Shown here: one piece after another, positions 1 through 7,909 of the stretch
How the letters are laid out: each line of letters opens with the position of its first letter
How positions within the stretch are numbered: the first letter of the stretch is position 1
Source: GSA-30 sp036384435
Lineage (GTDB): Bacteria; Pseudomonadota; Gammaproteobacteria; Xanthomonadales; Rhodanobacteraceae
Length of the DNA: 64,000 nucleotides
NCBI RefSeq assembly: GCF_036384435.1
Contig: NZ_DASVMI010000030.1
Coordinates: 62,001 to 126,000, forward strand
Direction of reading: 5' to 3'
Notes under the pieces: generated by a model
What the model saw: only the letters and a program-made list of their open reading frames with translations
Told to the model about the DNA's origin: nothing
The model's database searches: none
Program-made: the position numbers and the translations under genes

Positions 1-833
1 ACACAGTCGATATTGAAGGTGCGTTTCAACCGGTTCGCCAAAATGAAATACTGGCGCCTAGGTGATTGCCCCTCATGGAATCTTTCTGCCAGATCACCGT
101 CTTCCTCGATTTGCTCCAGCGCGGCAATGATCTTTGTGTTGATCGCTGCCAATGATATTGGCTCTGCTGATTGCGCGCGTGTCAGCTCTTCATATACAGA
201 TTCCACGAAGCTCTTGCCGTCCTCCGCCCGCTCCGGCTCGGAATGGAAGCAAACGTGCTTTTTTAGGCTGTAGGTGTAGTGGTGACTTACCGTTGTGGGG
301 TCAGCGACTTGTCTATGGGGAACAATGCTGATCGAGTGGTCAAATGAAAGATAGTCTCGCCAGTAATACCAACCGGCATCCCACAATCCAGCGGCGCTAG
401 GACCCCAGAACGGCTCCCGAAATGAGTACTTGTAACGCTCAAGGTCGGATTTCGTGTGGAAGAGCGGGGCAACATATCGCGAGTAATTTCCGTTTGAGTG
501 CAGAGCCGCAAGCAAGTTATGCTGCTTATACCTGGCGGACTTCTTGTCTGGGTGAAGTGGAAATGCGTAACAGCCGGGAGCGTCTGCAATTCTAAGTTTT
601 CTTCGCGCAGCTTGCAGAGGTGATTTAGAAAACGTGGGGTAAAGGTCTGCAACCTTTAACTGCAGAAATAGCGGCACAAGAGCGAGTGCTTCCAGGTCAT
701 ACCCAAGCGCGTTTTCTTGCTTCCCCGCGTACGTGTGAATTTCAAAGCGCTGGCCTGCGTTATAAAAGCTCCTGCGTAAATCGAACTCGATAAGTGTCTG
801 GTATGCAGCTTCAATGAACTCTACACTTTGCAT
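1..833 (-). CDS. Unrecognised protein, C-terminus off the left edge
   Basis: Reading the minus strand from an ATG at 833 gives 277 codons without a stop up to base 1, so the gene is open at the window edge. The product begins MQSVEFIEAAYQTLIEFDL and is soluble, with many aromatic residues (for example DAGWYYWRDYL around residues 153-163) and no signal peptide or membrane segment. I recognise no family. Codon use is less GC-biased than in genes beyond 5.6 kb, in line with the EcsC/PLD genes nearby, so it probably belongs to the same acquired island. An AGGG lies a few bases before the start. Certainty that it codes is fairly high because of the long uninterrupted frame; function is unknown. 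Confidence 0.7.
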   Translation of the reverse strand, partial: MQSVEFIEAAYQTLIEFDLRRSFYNAGQRFEIHTYAGKQENALGYDLEALALVPLFLQLKVADLYPTFSKSPLQAARRKLRIADAPGCYAFPLHPDKKSARYKQHNLLAALHSNGNYSRYVAPLFHTKSDLERYKYSFREPFWGPSAAGLWDAGWYYWRDYLSFDHSISIVPHRQVADPTTVSHHYTYSLKKHVCFHSEPERAEDGKSFVESVYEELTRAQSAEPISLAAINTKIIAALEQIEEDGDLAERFHEGQSPRRQYFILANRLKRTFNIDC

Positions 834-1036
834 GGGCGCCCTAATTAGGCCGAACTATTGAATATACGGACACGCCTGTCCGGCTATACATCCCCGATCG
901 CGCAATGAAACGCCTACGCAACCCATTTTGCAGGAGCTTATCCTTGCCACGTCCGGCTAACAACCTAACGCAAAGCCGGACACGTGGAACGGCGGCTTTG
1001 GGTCGTACTCGGCCCTTCGAAGCATCCTCGGTCGTG
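834..1036. other. Intergenic stretch with a hairpin, between the partial gene and the IS
   Basis: No gene is seen here. GTCCGGCT (951-958) and AGCCGGAC (974-981) form an 8-bp inverted repeat that can be extended through CCACG/CGTGG with a two-base bulge. A second small hairpin, GGACA-CGCC-TGTCC, lies near 870. The function is unknown; these may be remains of the IS insertion site or a transcription stop. Confidence 0.4.
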
Positions 1037-1084
1037 GCGTAAGCTCCGCCGTCAAGCAGACACATCAAAAGTAGAATTTCTGGC
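1037..1084 (+). repeat. IS3 inverted repeat, orfB-side end
   Basis: This end reads GCGTAAGCTCCGCCGTC inward and finishes in TTTCTGGC. It matches the reverse complement of 2191-2239 with scattered mismatches over about 48 bp. The outer 11 bases are identical in both ends. Confidence 0.85.
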
Positions 1085-1876
1085 GTGATTGGTGCGGAAT
1101 TCGACGGGGCTGAGGCCGCCAAGTGCATCATGGGGTCGTACTTCGTTGTAGTCGATCATCCACCAGTGTGCCGCCTCGCGAACATCTTCGAGGCGGGCAA
1201 AGAGGTGCTGGTCCAGGACCTCCTCGCGGAAGGTGCGATTGAAGCGTTCGATAAAGGCATTCTGGTTGGGCTTGCCGGGCTGGATGTATTGAATTGCCAC
1301 GCCATTGGCTTTTGCCCACTGGGTGAACGCTTCGCCCAGGAACTCCGGCCCGTTGTCTGAACGCACCACCTGCGGCAGTCCGTGGTCGCGCTTGATCTGA
1401 TCGAAAACTCGCACCAAGCGGCTCGAGGTAATCGATGTATCCACTTCAATATGCAGCGCCTCCCGGTTGAAGTCGTCGACGACGTTGAACGTCCGGAAGC
1501 GACGGCCGCAAGCTAGAGCATCACTCATGAAATCAATGGACCACACGGTATCCGGCAGCCTCGGCACATAAAGCGCGACACGCTCGCGTTTCGGAAGGCG
1601 GCGCCTCGCTGCGCGCCGGATGTTGAGCTTCATCGCTTTGTACACACGGTAAATCCGTTTTGGGTTCCAATCCTTTCGCTTCTTGCGCAACTGGTCGCTG
1701 CACTTCCAGAAGCCCCGGCTTGGCCGCTCTTCCACCAGCTTTGCCAGGGCGGCGATCAACTCCGCGTCGCGCATCGTCCAGTCCAGTGGCGGCGCGTACC
1801 AGGCCGCTCGCGACAGCCCCAGATATCCGCAGGACCGGCTCAATGGGCGGTTGTGCACTTCGGTCAGGAAGCGCAC
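1052..1876 (-). CDS. IS3-family transposase OrfB (rve/DDE integrase core)
   Basis: OrfB supplies the catalytic half of the IS3 transposase, which cuts and joins the element ends. The DDE residues are visible: D115 in VWSIDFMSD, D174 in VRSDNGPEF and E210 in NAFIERFNRTF, with an HTH_21-like N-terminal region. The ATG at 1876 is probably not the natural start. The frame is open upstream to the A7 run at 1906-1912 and is expected to be read as an OrfAB fusion, continuing from ...LIAKK into TIGPAHKREAV. Length (274 aa) and motifs are normal, and no disruption is seen. Confidence 0.92.
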   Translation of the reverse strand: MRFLTEVHNRPLSRSCGYLGLSRAAWYAPPLDWTMRDAELIAALAKLVEERPSRGFWKCSDQLRKKRKDWNPKRIYRVYKAMKLNIRRAARRRLPKRERVALYVPRLPDTVWSIDFMSDALACGRRFRTFNVVDDFNREALHIEVDTSITSSRLVRVFDQIKRDHGLPQVVRSDNGPEFLGEAFTQWAKANGVAIQYIQPGKPNQNAFIERFNRTFREEVLDQHLFARLEDVREAAHWWMIDYNEVRPHDALGGLSPVEFRTNHARNSTFDVSA

Positions 1877-1899
1877 CGCCTCTCGCTTATGGGCCGGCC

Positions 1900-2166
1900 C
1901 TATAGTTTTTTTGCGATCAGGTCCTTCAGTGCCGCGTTATCCAGCGCCAACTCCGCGTACATACGCTTCAGCTTGGCGTTCTCCGCCTCCAGGTCCTTCA
2001 CCCGGCGCAACTCGGACGCCTCCAGGCCGCCGTACTTGCTCTTCCACTGGTAGTACGTGGCGGCACTGATGCCAGCCTGGCGACACAGATCCTTCACCGG
2101 CACCCCGGCGTCGGCCTGCTTGAGAATCGAGACGATCTGCGTCTCGGTGAACTTCGATGTGCGCAT
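1900..2166 (-). CDS. IS3-family transposase OrfA (HTH_Tnp_1)
   Basis: An 88-aa DNA-binding subunit of the transposase. It begins MRTSKFTETQIVSILKQA, a typical N-terminal helix-turn-helix of IS3 OrfA, with AGISAATYYQWKSKYGG as the second part. The C-terminal half is a leucine-zipper-like segment (LEAENAKLKRMYAELALDN). A strong ribosome site, AGGAGG, lies at 2171-2176. The stop overlaps the region just after the slippery A7, so OrfA alone is the zero-frame product and OrfAB the frameshift product. Confidence 0.92.
   Translation of the reverse strand: MRTSKFTETQIVSILKQADAGVPVKDLCRQAGISAATYYQWKSKYGGLEASELRRVKDLEAENAKLKRMYAELALDNAALKDLIAKKL
1906..1912 (-). other. A7 slippery site for -1 frameshift (OrfA to OrfAB)
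   Basis: On the minus strand the zero frame reads GCA AAA AAA CTA TAG. Slipping back one base on the seven A gives AAA AAA ACT ATA GGG and enters the orfB frame. This is the classic IS3-family arrangement; use of the site is inferred. Confidence 0.8.
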
Positions 2167-2190
2167 GGAACCTCCTGACTTGGGAACAAT

Positions 2191-2239
2191 GCCAGAAAGT
2201 TCTAGTTATGAGATGTCTGTCCGACGGGGGAGCTTACGC
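2191..2239 (-). repeat. IS3 inverted repeat, orfA-side end
   Basis: The reverse complement begins GCGTAAGCTCCCCCGTC and ends ACTTTCTGGC, paralleling 1037-1084. It lies just upstream of the orfA ribosome site and probably includes its promoter. Confidence 0.85.
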
Positions 2240-2367
2240 TTCCATATCGACCGATGCATAGGAGGTGCGAGATTCCAGTTATGGAATTAGCTATATATTC
2301 CGCCACTAGATTGAACGGCCACCGCTGAACAACAGACGCTTGTGGCATGCCGCCACTGCTGCACCAG

Positions 2368-3885
2368 TTACCGAGGCCCTTGCTTGCTCATCGACTGTGT
2401 CGGCGGCATCGGTAACTGCGGCGAAGTCGCGCCAGCGGCCGGCCAACGCAAGTTGGACGTCTCGATCGTCGATGTCTTGCACTTCGCTAGGAAGCGTGGC
2501 ATGCCTGCTTCAACGAGCCGAAAAAGAACCGCGGGCGTTTTTTCAATCGGCCACTGGATCCAACTGCGGTCTTTACCGGTATGGCGGTCCGCCGGAAAGC
2601 CAAACTGGCGCGCCTCTTCCTTCGGAAGAAATACGCCGCAAACAACGTTTGGCCCGGCCAAGTAAAGAAGTACGCTTACGCGGCGCAAGGCCGGCTCGTC
2701 CTTGTAACGCAACGCTCTCTCGCCAAGTCCGATACGAACTTGCGGTGTCGTGGTGTCTATTGCTACACAGCGCATCCCTAGAAAATCACTGACCATGCAT
2801 CCACACTGCAGCAACCAATTGAACATTGGATTGCCATACTCCGCTCTGCCTGCACTGCCAAATCGATAGCGCAATACCCGATCAAGGCTGATAACAGCTC
2901 CAACGCTCGAAGAATAGTCTTTGTTCTGTTTCTTCGACCAGCTAATGAAGTGACTATCCAGCACAGGCTTGATTAACATAGCGAATGCCTCGCGCTCCTT
3001 ACCTTTTAAGGACATACCAAACAAGCCATCGGTCGCCTCCATGACATCCATCACCATGCCGCCCGGATAGGTCTTATGTCCACCGGCGAGGGGGCGACGT
3101 GCGCCGTGGCAGACCGTACCGCCGCGCTTTTTATATTGAATGTCAATATATCTATCCGATAAGTCACGACTGAGGTAGCTTTGCCAATTGTGGTAATAGT
3201 CCAGCGAGATGGAGGCTTTCCGGTGAGCCTTCGCCCCCATGCTCCGACTCAGCTGACGTTGCTCCCGATCTGCCTGTTCGAGCTTGCGTTCCGCTCTAGT
3301 AGGAACCGAACGCCACAATATGAGCTTGATGCCGCGATCAAGGAACGTCATCCAGTTGCTGTTATCAATCGCAAATCTGTTGCTGTTCGACGTTGCGGGC
3401 TTTGGACGACCGGCACGATGGGGTTTCCAGCGAAGATATGCCTCCCTGATCATATCGTCGTCGACGGTCTCTGCACTATCCCATTGAGTCTTGAACCAAT
3501 CACGTGCCTGTTCAAGGTGTGCCTGATCCTCCACCCGATAGCCCGCCTCGATCCAATGGCCAACCTCGTCGCCCTCGAAGCCAAGGCCATTGGCAGAAAA
3601 GTTAGCGGATCCGATGATGCCGTAGCTGGCTCCCAACAGCACTTTCGCATGCAGGTTGCTCAGCTGTTTGACCTCCACGTTCGTGTGCTTCATTAGCTCC
3701 CCGATGACGCTGGGGTTGGTTCCTCCGCTCAGGAGATTACAAATGATTCGGCGCTTGCCGACGGCCGCCCCAAGAAGGACATCGTTCGCACCCTTTCCCC
3801 AAAAGGCAATGGCCATATCCACAGTCTCATCGGAGACGGCCAGGTCTTTGATGGCTTTGCTGTAGCCCTTGCCGACTAGAAACAT
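2368..3885 (-). CDS. Phospholipase D-like (PLDc_2) domain protein
   Basis: A 505-aa soluble protein. Residues 1-130 form a PLD-superfamily unit: H79 and K81 in NLHAKVLLGA, followed by IGSANFSANG at 91-100, the HxK...N core typical of PLD-like nucleases and phosphodiesterases. Only one HKD-type motif is seen, so it would act as a dimer, as in the BfiI/Nuc type. Residues 130-505 do not match a domain I can name; they carry several basic patches (LRWKPHRAGRPKP, ERKLEQADREQRQLSR). It lies 43 bp downstream of the EcsC-family gene on the same strand, likely one transcript. Standalone PLD proteins in islands are often nucleases in defence or restriction loci; that role is inferred here, not shown. 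Confidence 0.75.
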   Translation of the reverse strand: MFLVGKGYSKAIKDLAVSDETVDMAIAFWGKGANDVLLGAAVGKRRIICNLLSGGTNPSVIGELMKHTNVEVKQLSNLHAKVLLGASYGIIGSANFSANGLGFEGDEVGHWIEAGYRVEDQAHLEQARDWFKTQWDSAETVDDDMIREAYLRWKPHRAGRPKPATSNSNRFAIDNSNWMTFLDRGIKLILWRSVPTRAERKLEQADREQRQLSRSMGAKAHRKASISLDYYHNWQSYLSRDLSDRYIDIQYKKRGGTVCHGARRPLAGGHKTYPGGMVMDVMEATDGLFGMSLKGKEREAFAMLIKPVLDSHFISWSKKQNKDYSSSVGAVISLDRVLRYRFGSAGRAEYGNPMFNWLLQCGCMVSDFLGMRCVAIDTTTPQVRIGLGERALRYKDEPALRRVSVLLYLAGPNVVCGVFLPKEEARQFGFPADRHTGKDRSWIQWPIEKTPAVLFRLVEAGMPRFLAKCKTSTIETSNLRWPAAGATSPQLPMPPTQSMSKQGPR

Positions 3886-3928
3886 AGTTGTTCCATTCCG
3901 ATGGAGATGTTGGCATCCAGTATCGACA

Positions 3929-4750
3929 TCAAATCAGCGCTGCGTCGACAATCCGTTCATTGTCGACCAACCAGCGCTCTTGAAAGGAGCGTCGTGCCGC
4001 CCAGCCGATCTCTCTGAGGTACCAACTGTTCACCGAGCCTCCTACCACTGCTCCGATAGCAGGAATAGCTTGAAGTGCCTTTCGCTTCGTCAGGTTAACG
4101 CCAAGCTGCTTTGCCAGTGTTTTGATGGCGATCACCCCGGCCTCCTTGCTCAACCTGTCCGAGGCGGCTTTCTCGGCAATCTTCTTCCATGTGGTCTTGG
4201 CGATGGTTACCTGGATCATGCGCAAGGCGGTCAGCGCTGCCGTTTTCTCGGCCATTTCATTGGCGCTTGAAGCGGAAAGTACGCCCAGCATGAAATCCTT
4301 GTCATCCTTCGTTTTCGCTTCGTAGCCGTAGCAGGCACCGATCTTGTGGATCGTGCGCAAAGCCAGGACCAGTACTGCGGGAATATCTGCAGCAATACCA
4401 AAAATGCCAGCCGCGCCTGTGGCGGCGCCCTCCGCACCGGCAATACCTATGGCCCAGTTGTGGACCTCATCAGCCAACTTGTCGGACCGCGCCAGATCAA
4501 GTGACTTAAGCTCTTCGAGGCTCGACACGCCCGCGTCGCGAAGGATGTCCCCGGTATCCGTTAGCCAGTCTGCCGCGGAAGAGGACAGCTCCAGCAACCC
4601 TTGGATGGCCGATACCGGCACGATCTTGTTGATCAGCCAGGACACTGGCGTCAATGCGATACCCACGGCCTGCGAGACGACAGAGGGCTCTTCCGCCTTC
4701 CAGGCTGTAATAGCGCTGAGTTGCTTCGTCTCATATTCCGTAAGATTCAT
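3929..4750 (-). CDS. EcsC family protein
   Basis: A 273-aa protein resembling the EcsC family (named from the Bacillus ecs locus; biochemical role unclear in proteobacteria). Visible features are a glycine/alanine-rich hydrophobic segment (GAEGAATGAAGIFGIAADIP, about residues 109-128), the conserved AIPAIGAVVGGSVNSWYLREIG near residues 228-249, and the C-terminal RRSFQERWLVDNE. The glycine-rich stretches suggest membrane association. The start is supported by AAAGGA about 8 bases upstream. It is followed by the PLD-like gene, with which it probably forms a two-gene operon. Base composition is lower in GC than the main chromosome, consistent with acquisition. Confidence 0.75.
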   Translation of the reverse strand: MNLTEYETKQLSAITAWKAEEPSVVSQAVGIALTPVSWLINKIVPVSAIQGLLELSSSAADWLTDTGDILRDAGVSSLEELKSLDLARSDKLADEVHNWAIGIAGAEGAATGAAGIFGIAADIPAVLVLALRTIHKIGACYGYEAKTKDDKDFMLGVLSASSANEMAEKTAALTALRMIQVTIAKTTWKKIAEKAASDRLSKEAGVIAIKTLAKQLGVNLTKRKALQAIPAIGAVVGGSVNSWYLREIGWAARRSFQERWLVDNERIVDAALI

Positions 4751-5138
4751 CTGAGTTCCTTTTGCATTGGAATGCCACGCTGCCTGCCAAGAGGCACGTA
4801 TATTCGGAGGGTAGGTAATGAGGACGATATCGACCGTTATTTCTACAACTTGAATGACGAGCCCAGGGGCATTCTACAGCGGTCTGCGGAGCGATGTGAT
4901 TTTCTCGAAGAAGCCAGCCCTCACAGGCGTTCCCTTATTCTTCCCAGCTACACTGAAGAGCGGTGAGGGCCAGATATCGCTTCTTCTTTCTATCTTATGT
5001 TGGTCCGCCAAAAGAAACCTAGTAGATAAAATATAATCCAAGGCCAACAGCGGAGATCGGCCATCCGAGTATGACGGTTTTAACCCATATATCTTCCGCC
5101 AGGAAGTAAGCCAAGGCCTTCGGCCAATAAATATCGAA
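4751..5138. other. Intergenic, no gene seen
   Basis: About 390 bases of AT-richer sequence upstream of the EcsC gene. It presumably contains that gene's promoter, but no convincing -35/-10 pair, repeat or frame stands out. Confidence 0.4.
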
Positions 5139-5310
5139 CTAATTCTTGGCTTTCAGGATGCCAGGAACTGCGGTTAACGGTAGTGTCGCCACCAGCGTGA
5201 TGAAGCCTTTTCGCGCGTAGTCATAGTACCCATATTGGGTACTTGCATAGTCCTGCGATGCCTTGACTAGCTTCGACGTCCCCCGATTTTGAGTAGCGCG
5301 ATCACCTGTA
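5139..5310 (-). pseudogene. C-terminal fragment of an unidentified membrane protein
   Basis: In a minus-strand frame different from the cut aldehyde dehydrogenase, a run of about 55 codons ends at TAG 5139-5141. It reads ...SKLVKASQDYASTQYGY then GFITLVATLPLTAVPGILK, whose last part resembles a transmembrane helix. No start is available, because the frame merges into the dehydrogenase fragment near 5300. I read it as the tail of an island gene whose 5' part was lost when the island joined the dehydrogenase locus. It could be chance. Confidence 0.3.
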
Positions 5311-5563
5311 CTTCGGCGCGACTCTCGACGATCAGCTTGCCCATTTCGGCGGTGATGATACGTGCCAGCTCTTCCGTGCGCGCGTCGATCAGGTCGGCGA
5401 GTTTACGCAACACCACCAAGCGCGGCTGGATCGGGCCCTTGGACCACTGCGATTTGTAGAGCTTATGCGCGGCGGCCAGCGCCTCTTCGACCTGTTGATC
5501 CGAATAGCTGGGCCAGGTTTTGACCAGTTCGCCGGTGGTGGGATTGAAGATTTGATATGCCAT
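5267..5563 (-). pseudogene. Truncated NAD(P)-dependent aldehyde dehydrogenase (5' end only)
   Basis: Starting at ATG 5563 with TGGAGA seven bases upstream, the frame reads MAYQIFNPTTGELVKTWPSY and LADLIDARTEELARIITAEM. This is the N-terminal 85 or so residues of a succinate-semialdehyde-dehydrogenase-like enzyme, which normally has about 460 residues. After GKLIVESRAEVQ homology stops and a short tail, VIALLKIGGRRS, runs to a stop at 5267. The NAD-binding core and catalytic Cys/Glu are absent, and nothing dehydrogenase-like continues beyond 5267. The cut marks the right-hand junction of the left island. It lies divergent from the GlxA-type regulator gene, which may once have controlled it. 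Confidence 0.85.
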
Positions 5564-5836
5564 GAAATTCTCCAGATATGCCCGTGAGGGTGCCCGGAGC
5601 GCGCCGCACCCGCGACGCACTCATTGGCTTGCAAGGAGCTCCTTGCGGAGCGCTACGTGCTGGTAAGGCGATTTGGTAGCGGCGGTGTTTGAGCACGCAT
5701 TGCCTCGTCCGTGGCGAACAATTTAGGCGCCACCCACCGCGACCTTAATGACGTATATGCCAAGATTTACGCCGTCACGCGGCGCCAAATCCATTCGGGA
5801 AATGCTTGATTTTTTTGCAGTACGTCTCATTTAATC

Positions 5837-5857
5837 CATATTCAATGATTTAGGACA
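5837..5857 (+). promoter_or_regulatory. 21-bp box, copy 1, upstream of the GlxA-type regulator
   Basis: Contains CATATTCAATGATTTAGG followed by ACA and lies 18-38 bases before the regulator start. A second copy with a single mismatch lies at 10711-10731. It is a candidate operator for the AraC-type regulator; the binding is inferred. Confidence 0.5.
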
Positions 5858-5875
5858 CTCCGTTCGGAGAAGATC

Positions 5876-6823
5876 ATGCACACCGTCGGCCTCCTCGTTT
5901 ATCCCAATTTCCAGGCGCTTGGCCTCGTCGTCGGCACGGTGTTCGAGTACGCGAACCTGATGCACGACACGCCGGCCTATGACTTCAAACTGATCTCCGA
6001 GGAAGGCGGTGCGGTGATGTCGTCGCAAGGCTTCTCGGTCAACACCGTGCCGATCAACAAGGTGGGCTACGACACGCTGATAGTCACCGGAGACAACGAA
6101 TGCCGGATGCCACCGGCAAGTTTGCTCGACTACGTCAGGAACGCACCCCAGCATTCGCGCCGCATCGCTTCGGTCTGCACCGGCGCCTTCGTGCTTGCCG
6201 AAGCAGGCTTGCTGGATGGCAAGCGCGCGACCACGCACTGGTTCCACGCGCGCGATTTCCAGAAGCGCTATCCGAACGTGCAGTTGGAAGAAGACCGCAT
6301 CTTCGTCATCGATGGACAGGTGTGGACGTCGGCTGGCATGAGCGCCGGCCTGGATCTCGCCCTTGCCGTTATCGAGAAAGATCTCGGCGTGGAAGTCGCG
6401 CGCATGGTCGCGCGCAAGCTGGTGGTGTATCAGAGGCGCGGGGGCGGTCAATCGCAGTTTTCCGCGCTGCTTGAACTCAATGCCAAATCCGATCGCGTGC
6501 AGTTGGCGCTGGCGTATGCGAAAGAAAATCTCGGTAGCGAACTGTCGGTGGAAACACTCGCCGAAGCAGCACGCTTGAGCGCGCGCCAGTTCAGCCGCGT
6601 GTTCCGCGAGGAAACCGGGCAATCGCCGGCCAAAGCCATCGAACGCCTGCGCGTGGAAGCGGCCAGGATGATGATGGAAACCAGCCGGCTGCCGATCGAA
6701 GTGATTGCGCGCGAGACCGGCTTTGGCGACCGCGAGCGGATGCGGCAAGCCTTCTTGCGTGCGTTCGGGCAACCGCCACAGGCCATTCAGCGCGCGTCAG
6801 CGGCGGCGGAATTGGCCATCTGA
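5876..6823 (+). CDS. GlxA/FtrA-type transcriptional regulator (DJ-1/PfpI + AraC HTH)
   Basis: A 315-aa regulator with two parts. Residues 1-185 form a DJ-1/PfpI-like (class I glutamine-amidotransferase fold) sensor; SVCTGAFVLAEAGLLDG places a nucleophile-elbow cysteine at C101, and THWFHARDF at 120-128 is typical of the GlxA family. Residues about 210-310 form an AraC double helix-turn-helix (LAEAARLSARQFSRVFREETG, then IEVIARETGFGDRERMRQAF). Such regulators usually control neighbouring metabolic genes in response to small metabolites. It lies divergent from a cut aldehyde dehydrogenase and upstream of an SDR on the same strand. The 21-bp box before its start suggests autoregulation. Confidence 0.9.
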   Translation: MHTVGLLVYPNFQALGLVVGTVFEYANLMHDTPAYDFKLISEEGGAVMSSQGFSVNTVPINKVGYDTLIVTGDNECRMPPASLLDYVRNAPQHSRRIASVCTGAFVLAEAGLLDGKRATTHWFHARDFQKRYPNVQLEEDRIFVIDGQVWTSAGMSAGLDLALAVIEKDLGVEVARMVARKLVVYQRRGGGQSQFSALLELNAKSDRVQLALAYAKENLGSELSVETLAEAARLSARQFSRVFREETGQSPAKAIERLRVEAARMMMETSRLPIEVIARETGFGDRERMRQAFLRAFGQPPQAIQRASAAAELAI

Positions 6824-6968
6824 ACGACTGTCGCCGATTGCCGTGCGCTGCTGACGCGCACGCTCGCATGGCCTGAAAACCCTGCCTATCCGACATGGAT
6901 CGTGCGCGCGCGGCTCTCTACGATCTCTCCATGTGCTGGCCATCCGCCAGCTAACTTTGGAGATCATC

Positions 6969-7769
6969 ATGAGCACAGAAAATCTGGGCACTGCCCTCGT
7001 CACCGGCGCTTCGACTGGCATCGGCGCGCGTTACGCGCAACGACTGGCCGAGCGCGGCTATGACGTCATCCTGGTGGCGCGCAATCGCCAACGCATGAAT
7101 GCGTTGGCATCCCGCCTCACCAACGAAACGGGCCGCAATTTCGAAGTGTTGGAAGCAGATCTCGTTGTTCCTGCTGACTTGCGCATGGTCGAAGAGATTC
7201 TGCGCACGGATTCGAGCATCACCATGCTGGTGAACAACGCCGGCGTCGGCGCGATCACGCCATTGGTAGATTCCGATGTCGACGACATGGAAAGCATGAT
7301 CGATATCAACATCACCGCCCTGGTGCGACTCACCATGGCCGCCGTGCCGGCCTTCTTGAAGCGCGGCGCAGGCACGATCGTGCAGGTCGGTTCGGTGGTC
7401 GGCATCAAGGCCGAATGGCTGAACGGCGTCTACAGCGCATCTAAGGCCTTTGTGCTGGCCTACGCCCAATCGCTGCGCAACGAACTGTCGGCAAAGGGCA
7501 TCCGCATCCAGGCGGTGCTGCCGGCCACCACGCGTACGGAGTTCTGGGATCGCGCTGGCAAGGCGTCGGATTCGCTTGCCGATGCGACCACGATGACGCC
7601 CGACGATGTCGTGCGCGCCGCGCTGGTAGGGTTGGATCAAGGCGAGTTTGTCACCATTCCGGCGCTGGAAGATGCTTCGCTCTACCAGGCTTACGACGAT
7701 GCACGTAATGCGATGGCACCGGGTTTCGCCAATGGCAAACCTGCTTCGCGCTTCGCCATTCCCGACTGA
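6969..7769 (+). CDS. SDR family NAD(P)-dependent oxidoreductase, paralogue 1
   Basis: A 266-aa classical short-chain dehydrogenase. The cofactor site TGASTGIG is near residues 14-21, VNNAG near 90, and YSASK supplies catalytic Tyr and Lys. The chosen start has TTTGGAGAT upstream. It is unusually close in sequence to the SDR at 9817-10626: both share GTALVTGASTGIG, LNGVYSASK and a C-terminal DQGEFVTIPAL-like block, indicating local duplication. It follows the GlxA-type regulator by about 145 bp and ends in a strong terminator. The substrate is unknown; the neighbourhood suggests carbonyl detoxification. Confidence 0.92.
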   Translation: MSTENLGTALVTGASTGIGARYAQRLAERGYDVILVARNRQRMNALASRLTNETGRNFEVLEADLVVPADLRMVEEILRTDSSITMLVNNAGVGAITPLVDSDVDDMESMIDINITALVRLTMAAVPAFLKRGAGTIVQVGSVVGIKAEWLNGVYSASKAFVLAYAQSLRNELSAKGIRIQAVLPATTRTEFWDRAGKASDSLADATTMTPDDVVRAALVGLDQGEFVTIPALEDASLYQAYDDARNAMAPGFANGKPASRFAIPD

Positions 7770-7850
7770 TCGCCAAGGCAGGCCGTACGTCCGATCCGGT
7801 ATCGAGACCATCCGACACCGGATCGGCGTCAATAGTTATCGATAACCTGC

Positions 7851-7879
7851 AAGGGTGGCGAAGCTCGCGACCCTTTTTT
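7851..7879 (+). terminator. Intrinsic terminator after the SDR gene
   Basis: AAGGGT (7851-7856) pairs with ACCCTT, with an inner GCGA/TCGC stem, followed by a run of T to about 7879. A separate 10-bp inverted repeat, CCGATCCGGT (7791-7800) with ACCGGATCGG (7817-7826), lies just before it. Confidence 0.8.
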
Positions 7880-7909
7880 GTTTTGCCCCAAAACCCGAGG
7901 TTTTGCGTC

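Larger units (their letters stand above)
1037..2239 (-). mobile_element. IS3-family insertion sequence, apparently complete
   Basis: About 1.2 kb bounded by imperfect inverted repeats and carrying orfA and orfB on the minus strand, joined by an A7 slippery site. orfB keeps the DDE triad, so the element may be active. No clear direct target repeat can be read at the ends, because the outer bases themselves are part of the inverted repeat. It lies between an unrecognised gene and a PLD-like gene in a low-GC island, where IS elements are common. Confidence 0.9.

Noticed and set aside
948..985. Possible integron attC site (hairpin with CCTAACG and GTTAG-like ends)
   Set aside because: The paired arms lack the required RYYYAAC/GTTRRRY spacing, and no integrase or cassette array is present.
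5831..6772. 313-codon minus-strand frame
   Set aside because: Mirror of the GlxA-type regulator, whose DJ-1 and AraC motifs are unmistakable on the plus strand.
6951..7832. 293-codon minus-strand frame
   Set aside because: Mirror of the SDR gene; His/Asp/Arg-rich translation typical of antisense frames.
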